DNA from: an uncultured Bacteroidales bacterium
GTDB lineage: Bacteria; Bacteroidota; Bacteroidia; Bacteroidales; F082
Length of the DNA: 22,666 nucleotides
NCBI GenBank assembly: GCA_937896505.1
Contig: CALBNP010000170.1
Location: 1-22,666, forward strand
Direction: 5' to 3'
Part shown: piece by piece, positions 13,800-21,183 of the stretch
How the letters are laid out: each line of letters starts with the position of its first letter
How positions within the stretch are numbered: the first letter of the stretch is position 1
Position numbers and translations under genes: made by a program
The notes under the pieces: model-generated
The model's database searches: none
What the model was told of the DNA's origin: nothing
The model's input: only the letters and a program-made list of their open reading frames with translations

Positions 13800-14717
13800 A
13801 TGAACAAAGACAAGAAGCCACATTCGAAAAGCAACCCTTTGAAATTCAACGTCACCGAAGCCTCGCCACTGATGGAGTTCCTCATGGCGAAGATGGACGG
13901 CATAGCACGCAACAAAGTGAAGCGTATGCTGGCCAACGGTATCGTCTCAGTTGACGGCGAAAAGACCACCCAATACGACTTCGCCCTGCAACCAGGCATG
14001 GTGGTTGAGATAGGCAAGCCCAACGCAAAGGAGCGGTTCCATAGCCCATGGCTGAAAATCGTTTACGAGGACAAATACCTGCTCGTCATCGACAAGAAGG
14101 AAGGTCTGCTCACCAACAGCCCAACCAAGGAACAAGATACGGCCCAAAGCATCCTCAACCAATATTTCATCGCCACACAGCAACGCTGCCGTGCCCACAC
14201 CATCCATCGCCTCGACCGCGACACCTCCGGACTCATGCTCTTTGCCAAAGACAAGAAGGTGGCTCTCATGTTCGAGGAAGACTGGAAAAGCACCGTTTAC
14301 GACCGTCGCTATGTGGCCGTCGTGAGTGGCGAGATGGAACAGAAGGAAGGCAAGGTGGAATCGTGGCTCAAGGACAACAAGGCATTCATCACCTACTCCT
14401 CGCCCACCGACAACGGTGGCAAGTTTGCCGAGACCTACTACGAGACGCTCTTTAGTACGAAACGCTATTCGTTAGTGGAGCTGCGCTTGCAGACGGGTCG
14501 CAAGAACCAGATACGCGTCCACATGCAAGACCTTGGCCACCCCGTAGTCGGCGACAAGAAATACGGCAACGGCGATGATAGTCTGGGGCGTTTGGCACTC
14601 CATGCCTACAAGCTCTGTTTCCGTCATCCCGTGAAAGGCACCGAACTCGAATTCGAGACTCCGTTCCCAAGCGTCTTCAAGAAGCCTTTCCCGCAACTGA
14701 AAGACGAAGAACTATAA
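13800..14717 (+). CDS. RluA-family pseudouridine synthase
   Basis: A 305-residue protein that converts specific uridines in rRNA or tRNA to pseudouridine. An S4-like RNA-binding region covers about residues 20-75 (RNKVKRMLANGIVSVDGEKT). The catalytic domain carries HRLDRDTSGLMLFAKD (136-151), with D139 as the catalytic aspartate, and the later motifs YSLVELRLQTGRKNQIRVH and GHPVVGDKKYG. The exact target site cannot be told from sequence. The ATG at 13800 is preceded by a GGAA. It is followed by aroQ after 5 bases, so the two are probably co-transcribed. Confidence 0.85.
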   Translation: MNKDKKPHSKSNPLKFNVTEASPLMEFLMAKMDGIARNKVKRMLANGIVSVDGEKTTQYDFALQPGMVVEIGKPNAKERFHSPWLKIVYEDKYLLVIDKKEGLLTNSPTKEQDTAQSILNQYFIATQQRCRAHTIHRLDRDTSGLMLFAKDKKVALMFEEDWKSTVYDRRYVAVVSGEMEQKEGKVESWLKDNKAFITYSSPTDNGGKFAETYYETLFSTKRYSLVELRLQTGRKNQIRVHMQDLGHPVVGDKKYGNGDDSLGRLALHAYKLCFRHPVKGTELEFETPFPSVFKKPFPQLKDEEL

Positions 14718-14722
14718 GCGCC

Positions 14723-15142
14723 ATGAAGCACCTTATCATCATCAACGGGCCAAACCTCAACCTCTTGGGGCGACGCGAGCCTGAAATCTATGGCAGCCGC
14801 AGCTTCGAGGACTATCTTGAATCACTGAAAGCCGACTTCCAGCAAGTCCAGATTGACTACTATCAAAGCAATGTGGAAGGCGAAATCATCAACAAGTTGC
14901 ATGAAGTTGGCTTTTCGTATGACGGCATCATACTCAACGCAGGAGGCTATAGTCACACGAGTGTAGCCATACACGACGCCATCGCAGCCATCACCACGCC
15001 CGTCATCGAGGTGCATATCAGCAACATCTACGCCCGTGAAGAATACCGCCGTCACTCCTTGCTCAGCGATGCTTGCCGGGGCGTAATTTGCGGTTTAGGT
15101 TTAAACGGCTATCGATATGCCGTAGAAGCGTTTGAAAGCTAA
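14723..15142 (+). CDS. aroQ: Type II 3-dehydroquinate dehydratase
   Basis: A 139-residue protein of normal length for the dodecameric type II enzyme, which dehydrates 3-dehydroquinate to 3-dehydroshikimate in the shikimate pathway. Key segments are INGPNLNLLGRREPEIYG (residues 7-24; Y23 is the catalytic tyrosine, with nearby arginines), LNAGGYSHTSVAIHDA (71-86), and EVHISNIYAREEYRRHS (96-112; H98 is the catalytic histidine). Nothing is missing. It overlaps no neighbour and ends one base short of the convergent lipoprotein gene; there is no clear terminator between them. Confidence 0.95.
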   Translation: MKHLIIINGPNLNLLGRREPEIYGSRSFEDYLESLKADFQQVQIDYYQSNVEGEIINKLHEVGFSYDGIILNAGGYSHTSVAIHDAIAAITTPVIEVHISNIYAREEYRRHSLLSDACRGVICGLGLNGYRYAVEAFES

Positions 15143-15143
15143 C

Positions 15144-15764
15144 TTATTTCTCCCAAATATTCTTTATCTCGCCAATGTAGAATGAGTGAAGTCCCATCCG
15201 CTGGTAGAAATTTTCATTCACATCGGCAGGCACCAGTTCCGCCTTGAACTCGTCGGCATAGATTTTCTCGCATTCGATGCACAGATTGCCTTCGGCAATA
15301 CGCACATTGCCCATTTCCGTGATTTCTGTGGTCAAGCCAGCAGCAGCAATCTTGTCGTCATAATCGCGTCCCGACTTCGTGCCGAGGAATCTCAGTGCCT
15401 CGCGGTAGCGTTCCTCGTCAGGAAAAGCCGTCACCGTGAAGCCATCGGCATGGTCCATCATGGCTTTCGAATAGCGGTCGCTCGACACATACACGATGAC
15501 GACCGGCTTACTCCACAGCATTCCGATTGTGCCCCAGGCAATCGTCATGGCATTCGACTTGTCGCCATCTTTCACGCCAAGAGCCATCCATTGTTCATCA
15601 AAAAGGTAAAAAGGTCGTGTAGCGAACTCGTCAGGACCGACAGAGCGCCATTCGTTGGTGTTTTGTGTTTCCATTGTCTCAGTATTTTCAGTTTCCGTCG
15701 GATTTTGTCTGTTGCAAGCCATCAGCGTGGCGATGCAAAGTGCGATAATTGTAAGTCTCTTCAT
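15144..15764 (-). CDS. Lipoprotein of the flavin reductase-like (FMN-binding split-barrel) family
   Basis: From the ATG at 15764 the protein has 206 residues. The first 17 form a lipoprotein signal (MKRLTIIALCIATLMAC; lipobox LMAC, C17), then a polar linker rich in Thr, Asn and Glu. The remainder matches the Bacteroidota flavin reductase-like proteins: DGDKSNAMTIAWGTIGMLWS (76-95), VVIVYVSSDRYSKAMMD (98-114), FLGTKSGRDYDD (136-147), and a final HSFYIGEIKNIW. Family members bind FMN and are normally cytoplasmic, without a signal. This copy should be attached to a membrane outside the cytoplasm. The start is placed by the signal and a promoter at 15815-15822. Confidence 0.75.
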   Translation of the reverse strand: MKRLTIIALCIATLMACNRQNPTETENTETMETQNTNEWRSVGPDEFATRPFYLFDEQWMALGVKDGDKSNAMTIAWGTIGMLWSKPVVIVYVSSDRYSKAMMDHADGFTVTAFPDEERYREALRFLGTKSGRDYDDKIAAAGLTTEITEMGNVRIAEGNLCIECEKIYADEFKAELVPADVNENFYQRMGLHSFYIGEIKNIWEK

Positions 15765-15782
15765 ATCAGAAGCCCTGTTTCG

Positions 15783-15816
15783 TGTCGGGCACAACTATTA
15801 GATTATTGTGCCGACA
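15783..15816. promoter_or_regulatory. Operator-like inverted repeat at the lipoprotein promoter
   Basis: TGTCGGGCACAA (15783-15794) and TTGTGCCGACA (15806-15816) are complementary over 11 bp with one extra G, separated by 11 bases. The right arm touches the -7 element and the pair covers the expected transcription start of the minus-strand gene. This is the position expected of a repressor site, or a 5'-leader hairpin. Confidence 0.4.
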
Positions 15817-15822
15817 AAGATA
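15815..15822 (-). promoter_or_regulatory. Promoter of the flavin-binding lipoprotein gene
   Basis: The minus strand reads TATCTTTG, an exact -7 element, about 50 bases before the ATG at 15764. Confidence 0.55.
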
Positions 15823-15865
15823 CGATATCTGTAGGTATAAATGGAAGGGTAAAACACAAAAAGAA

Positions 15866-15898
15866 AAATCCCAACTGATTTTCAATCAATTAGGATTT
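15866..15898 (-). terminator. Intrinsic terminator after the tRNA-Leu pair
   Basis: On the minus strand AAATCCTAATTGATT pairs with AATCAGTTGGGATTT over 15 bp (two G-U pairs) around a 3-base loop, followed by TTCTTTTTG. It begins 9 bases after the CCA end of the first tRNA. Confidence 0.85.
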
Positions 15899-15906
15899 AT
15901 TTTTCT

Positions 15907-15991
15907 TGGTGCCCCGAACAGGAGTCGAACCTGCACACCTCTCGATATACGCACCTGAAACGTACGCGTCTACCAATTCCGCCATCGGGGC
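15907..15991 (-). tRNA. tRNA-Leu (anticodon CAG)
   Basis: The minus strand folds into a type II tRNA: acceptor GCCCCGA/TCGGGGC, a D-arm with GGTAGACGC, anticodon arm TACGT-TTCAGGT-GCGTA giving anticodon CAG (reads CUG), a long variable arm, and a T-arm with GGTTCGACTCC. The 3' end carries discriminator A and an encoded CCA. The long variable arm and anticodon identify leucine. Confidence 0.95.
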
Positions 15992-16002
15992 TTATGAATG
16001 GG

Positions 16003-16086
16003 TGCCCAGGACAAGAGTCGAACTTGCATGCCGTAATCGGCACTACCCCCTCAAAGTAGCGTGTCTACCAATTTCACCACCTGGGC
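16003..16086 (-). tRNA. tRNA-Leu (anticodon GAG)
   Basis: Another type II tRNA on the minus strand: acceptor GCCCAGG/CCTGGGC, anticodon arm CTACT-TTGAGGG-GGTAG giving anticodon GAG (reads CUC and CUU), a variable arm with a good TGCCG/CGGCA stem, and T-arm GGTTCGACTCTTG-like. After discriminator A the DNA reads CCC, so CCA is not encoded and must be added by the CCA-adding enzyme. It is 11 bases upstream of the other tRNA-Leu and is co-transcribed with it. Confidence 0.95.
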
Positions 16087-16099
16087 TTGATTTCGGCGG

Positions 16100-16107
16100 C
16101 AAAAATA
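16100..16107 (-). promoter_or_regulatory. Promoter of the tRNA-Leu pair
   Basis: The minus strand reads TATTTTTGCC, an exact -7 element, with GTTG at 16127-16130 as the -33 element, 19 bases apart. It lies 14 bases before the tRNA 5' end. Confidence 0.65.
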
Positions 16108-16181
16108 CAGCTTTTTCACATACTAGCAACACCTTTTGAGAAATATTTTCAAAAAAAGATTCATCACATTACATAATTTAC

Positions 16182-16189
16182 TATCTTTG
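16182..16189 (+). promoter_or_regulatory. Promoter of the DUF4301 gene
   Basis: TATCTTTG is an exact -7 element 23 bases before the ATG at 16212. A TTG at 16203 is in frame but lies closer to the promoter and is less likely as the start. Confidence 0.55.
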
Positions 16190-16211
16190 AGCCGTTTAAA
16201 AATTGAAAATT

Positions 16212-17723
16212 ATGCTCAAAAAAGAAGACTTAGCTCAATTAAAGGCTCGTAATATCACTGAAAATCAAGTTGAAAATCAAGTTGCACAACTGAAAAGAGG
16301 TACCGCTTTCGTCAATTTGAAGCGTCCTGCCCTACTCGATGACGGCATTGTTCGCCTCAACGAAGATGAAATCTCACGATTGGTAACAGTGTTTGAGGAA
16401 GACCGGGAGTTCTATCGCTTCACCAAATTCGTTCCTGCATCGGGCGCTGCCTCACGCATGTTCAAGAACCTCTTCTCGTTTATGGAAGATGGGCAAGAGA
16501 ACGACTTTACTGACAAGTTTTTCAATGGTTTGCAGCACTTTGCCTTTTACGACGACCTCAACGAGAAGGTAAAGCAGCGCTTCGGTTGCGACCTCAACGA
16601 GATGATGAGCAACAACCGCAAAGTGGAAATCGTGAACACCTTGCTCACCGAAGCTGGTTTGGCCTACGGCAAGTTGCCCAAGGCCTTGCTGAAATTCCAT
16701 CATTACGATGGCTACGACCGTCTTGCTTTGGAAGAGCACCTCGTGGAAGCAGCACGCTATGCCACTGATAGCGACGATTGTGCATGGCTACACTTCACCG
16801 TATCGCCCGAGCACGAGCAGATGTTCAAAGAGACTGTAAATCAGTTGAAAGGCAAATACGAGAAAGAGTATGGCATCAAGTATGAAATCACCTATTCATG
16901 CCAGAAGCCTTCCACCGACACCGTCGCCATAAATGCCAACGGCGACCTGTTCCGCGAAAGCGACGGCAGCATCTTGTTCCGTCCTGGCGGACATGGTGCC
17001 CTCATCGAAAACCTCAACGACCTCGAAGAAGAAATCGTCTTCATCAAGAACATCGACAATATCGTTGCCGAACCCAAGTCAGAAGCTACCATACTTTACA
17101 AAAAGGCTTTCGCAGGCATGTTGATTCAGCTTCAGCAAAAGACCTTCGAATACTTAGAGTTGCTCGACGATGGCTGCCTCAACGACACCGAAATCAACGA
17201 AATCGTCGCCTTCGCAAAAGACAAGCTGATGATTGACATTCCCGATTTCGTGATGGACTACAATGAAATTGAGAAAGTAGATTTCCTCTACAACAAGCTC
17301 AACCGCCCGATGCGCGTTTGCGGCATGGTGAAAAACGAAGGCGAACCCGGAGGTGGTCCATTCTGGATCAGCAATATGGACGACGAAATCTCGCTTCAAA
17401 TCATCGAATCGTCGCAAATCAATCACAGCGACACGCAGCAAGAAGCCATCTTCAAGGCATCGTCACACTTCAACCCTGTCGATTTGGTGTGCGGCTGCTG
17501 GAACTACAAGGGCGAAGCCTTCAACCTCACCGATTTCGTTGACCCGAGCACGGGATTCGTCTCAAGCAAGTCGAAAGACGGCAAGGAACTGAAAGCCTTG
17601 GAGTTGCCAGGCTTATGGAACGGTGCCATGGCCGACTGGATTACCGTCTTCGTTGAAGTGCCCATCGAGACCTTCAACCCAGTGAAGACCGTGAACGACC
17701 TATTGAAGCCGATGCACCAATAG
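16212..17723 (+). CDS. DUF4301 protein, possible sugar-phosphate nucleotidyltransferase-like enzyme
   Basis: A 503-residue cytoplasmic protein of DUF4301, a family of about 500 residues known mainly from Bacteroidota, with no established function. Three segments resemble UDP-sugar pyrophosphorylases: FVPASGAASRMFK (73-85), in the place of the glycine-rich GGxGTRM-type nucleotide loop; LFRPGGHGALIENLND (255-270), like the PxGHGD region; and VFIKNIDNI (276-284), like the FxxNxDNLG motif. A later GEPGGGPFW segment is also prominent. On this basis I infer a nucleotidyltransferase-type fold, but the substrate and activity are unknown and a structure comparison is needed. It has its own promoter and no operon partner. 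Confidence 0.75.
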   Translation: MLKKEDLAQLKARNITENQVENQVAQLKRGTAFVNLKRPALLDDGIVRLNEDEISRLVTVFEEDREFYRFTKFVPASGAASRMFKNLFSFMEDGQENDFTDKFFNGLQHFAFYDDLNEKVKQRFGCDLNEMMSNNRKVEIVNTLLTEAGLAYGKLPKALLKFHHYDGYDRLALEEHLVEAARYATDSDDCAWLHFTVSPEHEQMFKETVNQLKGKYEKEYGIKYEITYSCQKPSTDTVAINANGDLFRESDGSILFRPGGHGALIENLNDLEEEIVFIKNIDNIVAEPKSEATILYKKAFAGMLIQLQQKTFEYLELLDDGCLNDTEINEIVAFAKDKLMIDIPDFVMDYNEIEKVDFLYNKLNRPMRVCGMVKNEGEPGGGPFWISNMDDEISLQIIESSQINHSDTQQEAIFKASSHFNPVDLVCGCWNYKGEAFNLTDFVDPSTGFVSSKSKDGKELKALELPGLWNGAMADWITVFVEVPIETFNPVKTVNDLLKPMHQ

Positions 17724-17774
17724 GCCTTAAACTATAAAATCGAGATAGAAGCACGTCTGTATCTAAAAAAAATA

Positions 17775-17782
17775 TATTTTTG
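17775..17782 (+). promoter_or_regulatory. Promoter of the beta-barrel/lipoprotein pair
   Basis: TATTTTTG followed by CAC is an exact -7 element 46 bases before the ATG at 17828. Confidence 0.6.
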
Positions 17783-17827
17783 CACCTGAAACAATTAACA
17801 ACATTTAAACATTAAACTATTATTCAC

Positions 17828-18646
17828 ATGAAAAAAGTATTTATTACATTGGCACTGTGCATGGCTTTCGTAGGTATAGCCCAGGCACAATTAAGCGAAG
17901 GTGAAACCTATTCCTCAACCATCGTTACCGGCAATCGTCCTCAAGCAGGCGATTGGGGCCTATTCATTGGACCAAGCCTCTCTGAATTTAAGGACATCAT
18001 TAACAGGGATATCCAATTCTCTGGTTTCCCATTGATTAACATCAAGTATTATGCTTCTGACAATCTGGAAATCCGTGCTGGACTCCAATATGCAGGAAGA
18101 ACCACGAAAGCACAAGGCAACTTCAACGAGCAGTATTATGTTCAAGAGAATGAAACGACAATGAGCATCCCATTGACAAACAAGTTTTTCGATAGGACAT
18201 TCCGTATCACCCCTGGCATTGCCTATCATTTCTCTCCAAAAAACATTCTGGATGTTTATGTAGGTGCAGCCATCCCTATCGGAATTGATGCCCAAAAATC
18301 CATTTATGAAACCAAAAATTACATGGACGTTGATGGAAAGCTTGTGGGTGTTGACTACAAGAACAACTCTTCATATAACTCTTTCGTCATTGGCTTAAAT
18401 GCCTTCATCGGTTTGCAAGCTTTTGTGGCCGACCTGCCTCTCTCACTTGGTTTTGAATACGGCCTCTCAGGATTGCTCAGAACAAACGACCAAGTCTATC
18501 ACGAAAAGACCGACTATGATGGCAACCTTCAGCAGTACTACACTAACTCGAACCAACTCCAAGAATTCACCAAGTTGGATTGCAGTTCGAAGTACATGTG
18601 CAATGATATCAGATTCACTATTACCTATTATTTCAACAACAAATAA
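17828..18646 (+). CDS. Outer-membrane beta-barrel protein
   Basis: The 272-residue precursor starts with a signal peptide MKKVFITLALCMAFVGIAQA, cut before Q21. The mature part alternates strand-like segments with aromatic residues (for example WGLFIGPSLSEF at 39-50, LEIRAGLQYAGR at 79-90, ITPGIAYHFSPKNILDVYVG) and ends in an aromatic strand, DIRFTITYYFNNK. This fits a small outer-membrane barrel of eight to twelve strands, function unknown. It is unlike the barrel at 8424-8990 except in architecture. A lipoprotein gene begins 12 bases after its stop, so the two probably form a unit. Codon use here is more AT-rich than in the dnaB block. Confidence 0.75.
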   Translation: MKKVFITLALCMAFVGIAQAQLSEGETYSSTIVTGNRPQAGDWGLFIGPSLSEFKDIINRDIQFSGFPLINIKYYASDNLEIRAGLQYAGRTTKAQGNFNEQYYVQENETTMSIPLTNKFFDRTFRITPGIAYHFSPKNILDVYVGAAIPIGIDAQKSIYETKNYMDVDGKLVGVDYKNNSSYNSFVIGLNAFIGLQAFVADLPLSLGFEYGLSGLLRTNDQVYHEKTDYDGNLQQYYTNSNQLQEFTKLDCSSKYMCNDIRFTITYYFNNK

Positions 18647-18657
18647 ACTGACGCATC

Positions 18658-19098
18658 ATGAAGAAATTATTGTTAATCGCCTCCGTTTTCATGATGGCAT
18701 TTATGACTTCTTGCGGAAGCATCAAGGGTTATCAAAAAGCGCCAGCCGTTTCAATGACTCCAGAAGTCCGCATGAACGTCAATCTTGACGATGTAGAATT
18801 CCTTGGTGAAACTACCATCACCGTGGACTGCCGCACTTACTTTGGCATTTTCCATCGCATCGACAAAGTGAACAACGTCACTTTCGACCGCCGTCGCAAC
18901 ACTGCAGTCAACCTTTATGGTAATATCGATATGAATATCCCTGATGATTTGAAGTATGCTGCCGAAAAAGTTCTTAACGATTTCCCCGAAGCCGACTTCT
19001 TCTCACCTGGAGTATATAAAGAAGAAGTTAACAGTATGTTCCTTGGCAGAATCAGAACCAAAACAATGGTCATCAAGGCATACAAATACAAAAAATAA
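18658..19098 (+). CDS. Small lipoprotein, function unknown
   Basis: A 146-residue protein with a lipoprotein signal MKKLLLIASVFMMAFMTSC (lipobox MTSC, C19), followed by GSIKGYQKAP. The mature part has a segment resembling repeated short strands (VEFLGETTITVDCRTYFGIF, residues 47-66) and a mixed helix/strand end with basic residues. The Cys in the mature part is single, so no disulfide is likely. No family was recognised. It directly follows the beta-barrel gene and a strong stem-loop follows it. Confidence 0.7.
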   Translation: MKKLLLIASVFMMAFMTSCGSIKGYQKAPAVSMTPEVRMNVNLDDVEFLGETTITVDCRTYFGIFHRIDKVNNVTFDRRRNTAVNLYGNIDMNIPDDLKYAAEKVLNDFPEADFFSPGVYKEEVNSMFLGRIRTKTMVIKAYKYKK

Positions 19099-19113
19099 CA
19101 TTTAATACCATCT

Positions 19114-19149
19114 GAATAATGCCGCAAAAGCAATATTGCGGCATTATTC
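19114..19149 (+). terminator. Strong stem-loop after the small lipoprotein gene
   Basis: GAATAATGCCGCAA (19114-19127) pairs perfectly over 14 bp with TTGCGGCATTATTC (19136-19149), with an 8-base loop and a following GTTTTATT. It looks like an intrinsic terminator but ends only 13 bases before the next start codon. Confidence 0.75.
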
Positions 19150-19162
19150 GTTTTATTACCAA

Positions 19163-19972
19163 ATGAAACGCATATCCTTGATATTCTTGGTTGTAGCATT
19201 CATTGCAACCTCTTGTCACAAACCTTCTTCTCCCATCAATCTGTTCATCACGCGTGCTGACGACTATGGCGATGTCGTTTCGGGTGAGCAATACATCCTT
19301 TTTCACATTAAGGCCTATTCCGAATCCGACATAGTAAGTCGCGTGGAATGCAACAGCTTTGATGCAGAGAATGGCATACAAAAGGTCTTCGACACCATCA
19401 TCAATGCCAAGCAGGCCGAATTCGACCAACCCATTTGGACCCAGTATTTTACAACAGCCGAAAACATGAAGGTAAAATACACTTTCACAGCCTACACATC
19501 GAAGGGTGAGAATATTAGCCAAGTCACATACATTAAAGTAATAGGCAATGTCCCACTGGTTCCATACGAAAACATCATCATGTATTCAGGATGCACTGAA
19601 AAGCCCAATGGACTATGCTTGCAATGGGTCACGCCCGTCATTTCCCAAATCGACGACACAACTACCATTGACGTTTACGATTATCATGAACCGACAACCG
19701 ACCCATCTGTCCTTTCTCGCCAATGGAGAAGCAAGACCGGCATTCAGTTTGTCAGATACAACGACTTCAACTTTCCTGCAGCTACCGTTAAATACCTTAA
19801 CGACTCTTTCCTTGCTGGCAACAAATACGCTTCAATCAATGAGCTTAAAGCAGGGGATGTCATTTTAGTTGGCCGCAACAATAAAGCCATTGGAGTGTTT
19901 CAAATCCAAAACGTGTATGACGAAGAAGGTTTTGAAAACGACCGGTATGAACTTACATTCAAGAAAAGATAA
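19163..19972 (+). CDS. Putative surface lipoprotein, function unknown
   Basis: Starting at the ATG at 19163, not at the earlier frame start inside the terminator, the protein has 269 residues. The signal is MKRISLIFLVVAFIATSC (lipobox ATSC, C18), followed by HKPSSPINL. The mature part has an early region that could be an immunoglobulin-like beta domain (YILFHIKAYSESDIVSRVEC, about 45-64) and a later beta-rich region ending YELTFKKR. It resembles the small exported lipoproteins common next to outer-membrane genes in Bacteroidota, but no family was recognised. No promoter was seen between the terminator and this gene. Confidence 0.7.
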   Translation: MKRISLIFLVVAFIATSCHKPSSPINLFITRADDYGDVVSGEQYILFHIKAYSESDIVSRVECNSFDAENGIQKVFDTIINAKQAEFDQPIWTQYFTTAENMKVKYTFTAYTSKGENISQVTYIKVIGNVPLVPYENIIMYSGCTEKPNGLCLQWVTPVISQIDDTTTIDVYDYHEPTTDPSVLSRQWRSKTGIQFVRYNDFNFPAATVKYLNDSFLAGNKYASINELKAGDVILVGRNNKAIGVFQIQNVYDEEGFENDRYELTFKKR

Positions 19973-19986
19973 TCGGTTTTGCATTA

Positions 19987-21183
19987 TCATACCGCCAGCA
20001 AGACAAGCAGTTGCGCAGTGAAGATGCGCAAGAACATCGTCAAAGGATAGACGGTGGCATAACCCGTGTTGGGCAGTTTACAACCATCGGGAGCTACCGT
20101 ATTGGCGAAAGCCAAAGTCGGCGGGTCGGTGGTGGCACCGCCAATCACGCCCATCAAGGTGTAGTAATTCACATGCAATACAAGGCGGGCAAAGATGGCA
20201 ACGATAAGTTCAGGTACCATGGTGATGATGACGCCATAGAGCACCCACATGTAACCACCTTCAGCGATGGTCTGCACGAAGCTGCCGCCTGCACTCAAAC
20301 CCACAGCGGCGAGGAAAAGAGCAATGCCTACTTCACGCAACATCCAAATGCCATGACTGTCGGTGAAATCAGTGCCAAACCAGTTTTTCTTCACACCTAA
20401 CCAGCTCACCAGCAAAGCAATCACCAAAGGACCGCCAGCCAAGCCCAACTTGACGGGAGCCGACATGCCGACAGGAACGGGAATAGAGCCAAGGATGACA
20501 CCCAATGCGATAATGACGAAAATCGGTATCAGGTTCACCTTATGACGCAACGAGGCAGGTGTAGCTTGTTTTTCAGCCTGAGCAGGAGCGCCTTCCTCCA
20601 CTATCGGTTCGTCTTTCAGATTGATGCGGCATATAGGACGCAGCAAAAGGCAGGTGACGATAAGACCGACAACGCCCAACGGATAAGCCACAGCATAACC
20701 GCTGGCAATGGTATCAGCCGTGCCCAAACCCAACTCGGTGATGGTCTGTTGGGCAGCCGACATACCTGGTGTGTTCGTAATAGCACCCGTATAGACGCCC
20801 GCCATCACAGCCAGCGATTCACCACTTATCTTACTGATAATAATAGTAGTTATCACGCCCAAAGCAACGATGGCAACCGCCAGGAGATTGAGTTTCAGTC
20901 CACCTTTCCTGAACGATTTGAAGAAGCCTGGACCTACTTGGATACCCACAGCGGTAACGAAGAGAATCAAGCCAAACTCCTTGATGACATGAATCATGTC
21001 GTGGTTCAAATCGACACCCAAGGCACTCACCAAGATACCCACAAAGAGCACCCATGTGATGCCTAACGAAACACCCTTGACTTTGATACGGCCCAAAAGA
21101 AGGCCTGCGAAAATAGCAATTGATAGATAAAGCACGGTAGGCCCGACGCCCGAACCGCAAAAAAGACTTGTAAACCAGTTCAT
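19987..21183 (-). CDS. AspT/YidE/YbjL-type transporter, compact form without RCK domains
   Basis: This 398-residue membrane protein has two repeats of the AspT/YidE/YbjL domain, known from the aspartate-alanine exchanger. First-half motifs are GLILFVTAVGIQVGPGFF (residues 71-88) and YTGAITNTPGMSAAQQ (131-146); second-half motifs are GIALFLAAVGLSAGGSFV and GVIGGATTDPPTLAFAN. Full-length relatives of about 550 residues carry two RCK C-terminal (TrkA-C) regulatory domains between the halves. Here the halves are joined by a linker of about 40 residues (PIVEEGAPAQAEKQATPAS), so those domains are absent. The substrate is unknown, possibly an amino acid or organic acid. Its start overlaps the stop of the upstream fusion gene. 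Confidence 0.8.
   Translation of the reverse strand: MNWFTSLFCGSGVGPTVLYLSIAIFAGLLLGRIKVKGVSLGITWVLFVGILVSALGVDLNHDMIHVIKEFGLILFVTAVGIQVGPGFFKSFRKGGLKLNLLAVAIVALGVITTIIISKISGESLAVMAGVYTGAITNTPGMSAAQQTITELGLGTADTIASGYAVAYPLGVVGLIVTCLLLRPICRINLKDEPIVEEGAPAQAEKQATPASLRHKVNLIPIFVIIALGVILGSIPVPVGMSAPVKLGLAGGPLVIALLVSWLGVKKNWFGTDFTDSHGIWMLREVGIALFLAAVGLSAGGSFVQTIAEGGYMWVLYGVIITMVPELIVAIFARLVLHVNYYTLMGVIGGATTDPPTLAFANTVAPDGCKLPNTGYATVYPLTMFLRIFTAQLLVLLAV

Noticed and set aside
15186..15878. 230-residue plus-strand frame
   Set aside because: It is the shadow of the flavin lipoprotein gene, which has a clear signal peptide, family motifs and a promoter on the other strand.
15906..16139. 77-residue plus-strand frame
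   Set aside because: It lies entirely across two tRNA-Leu genes read from the opposite strand.
19968..19989. Short GATAAT/ATTATC dyad between the convergent lipoprotein and transporter genes
   Set aside because: The 6-bp AT-rich stem is too weak to call a terminator.
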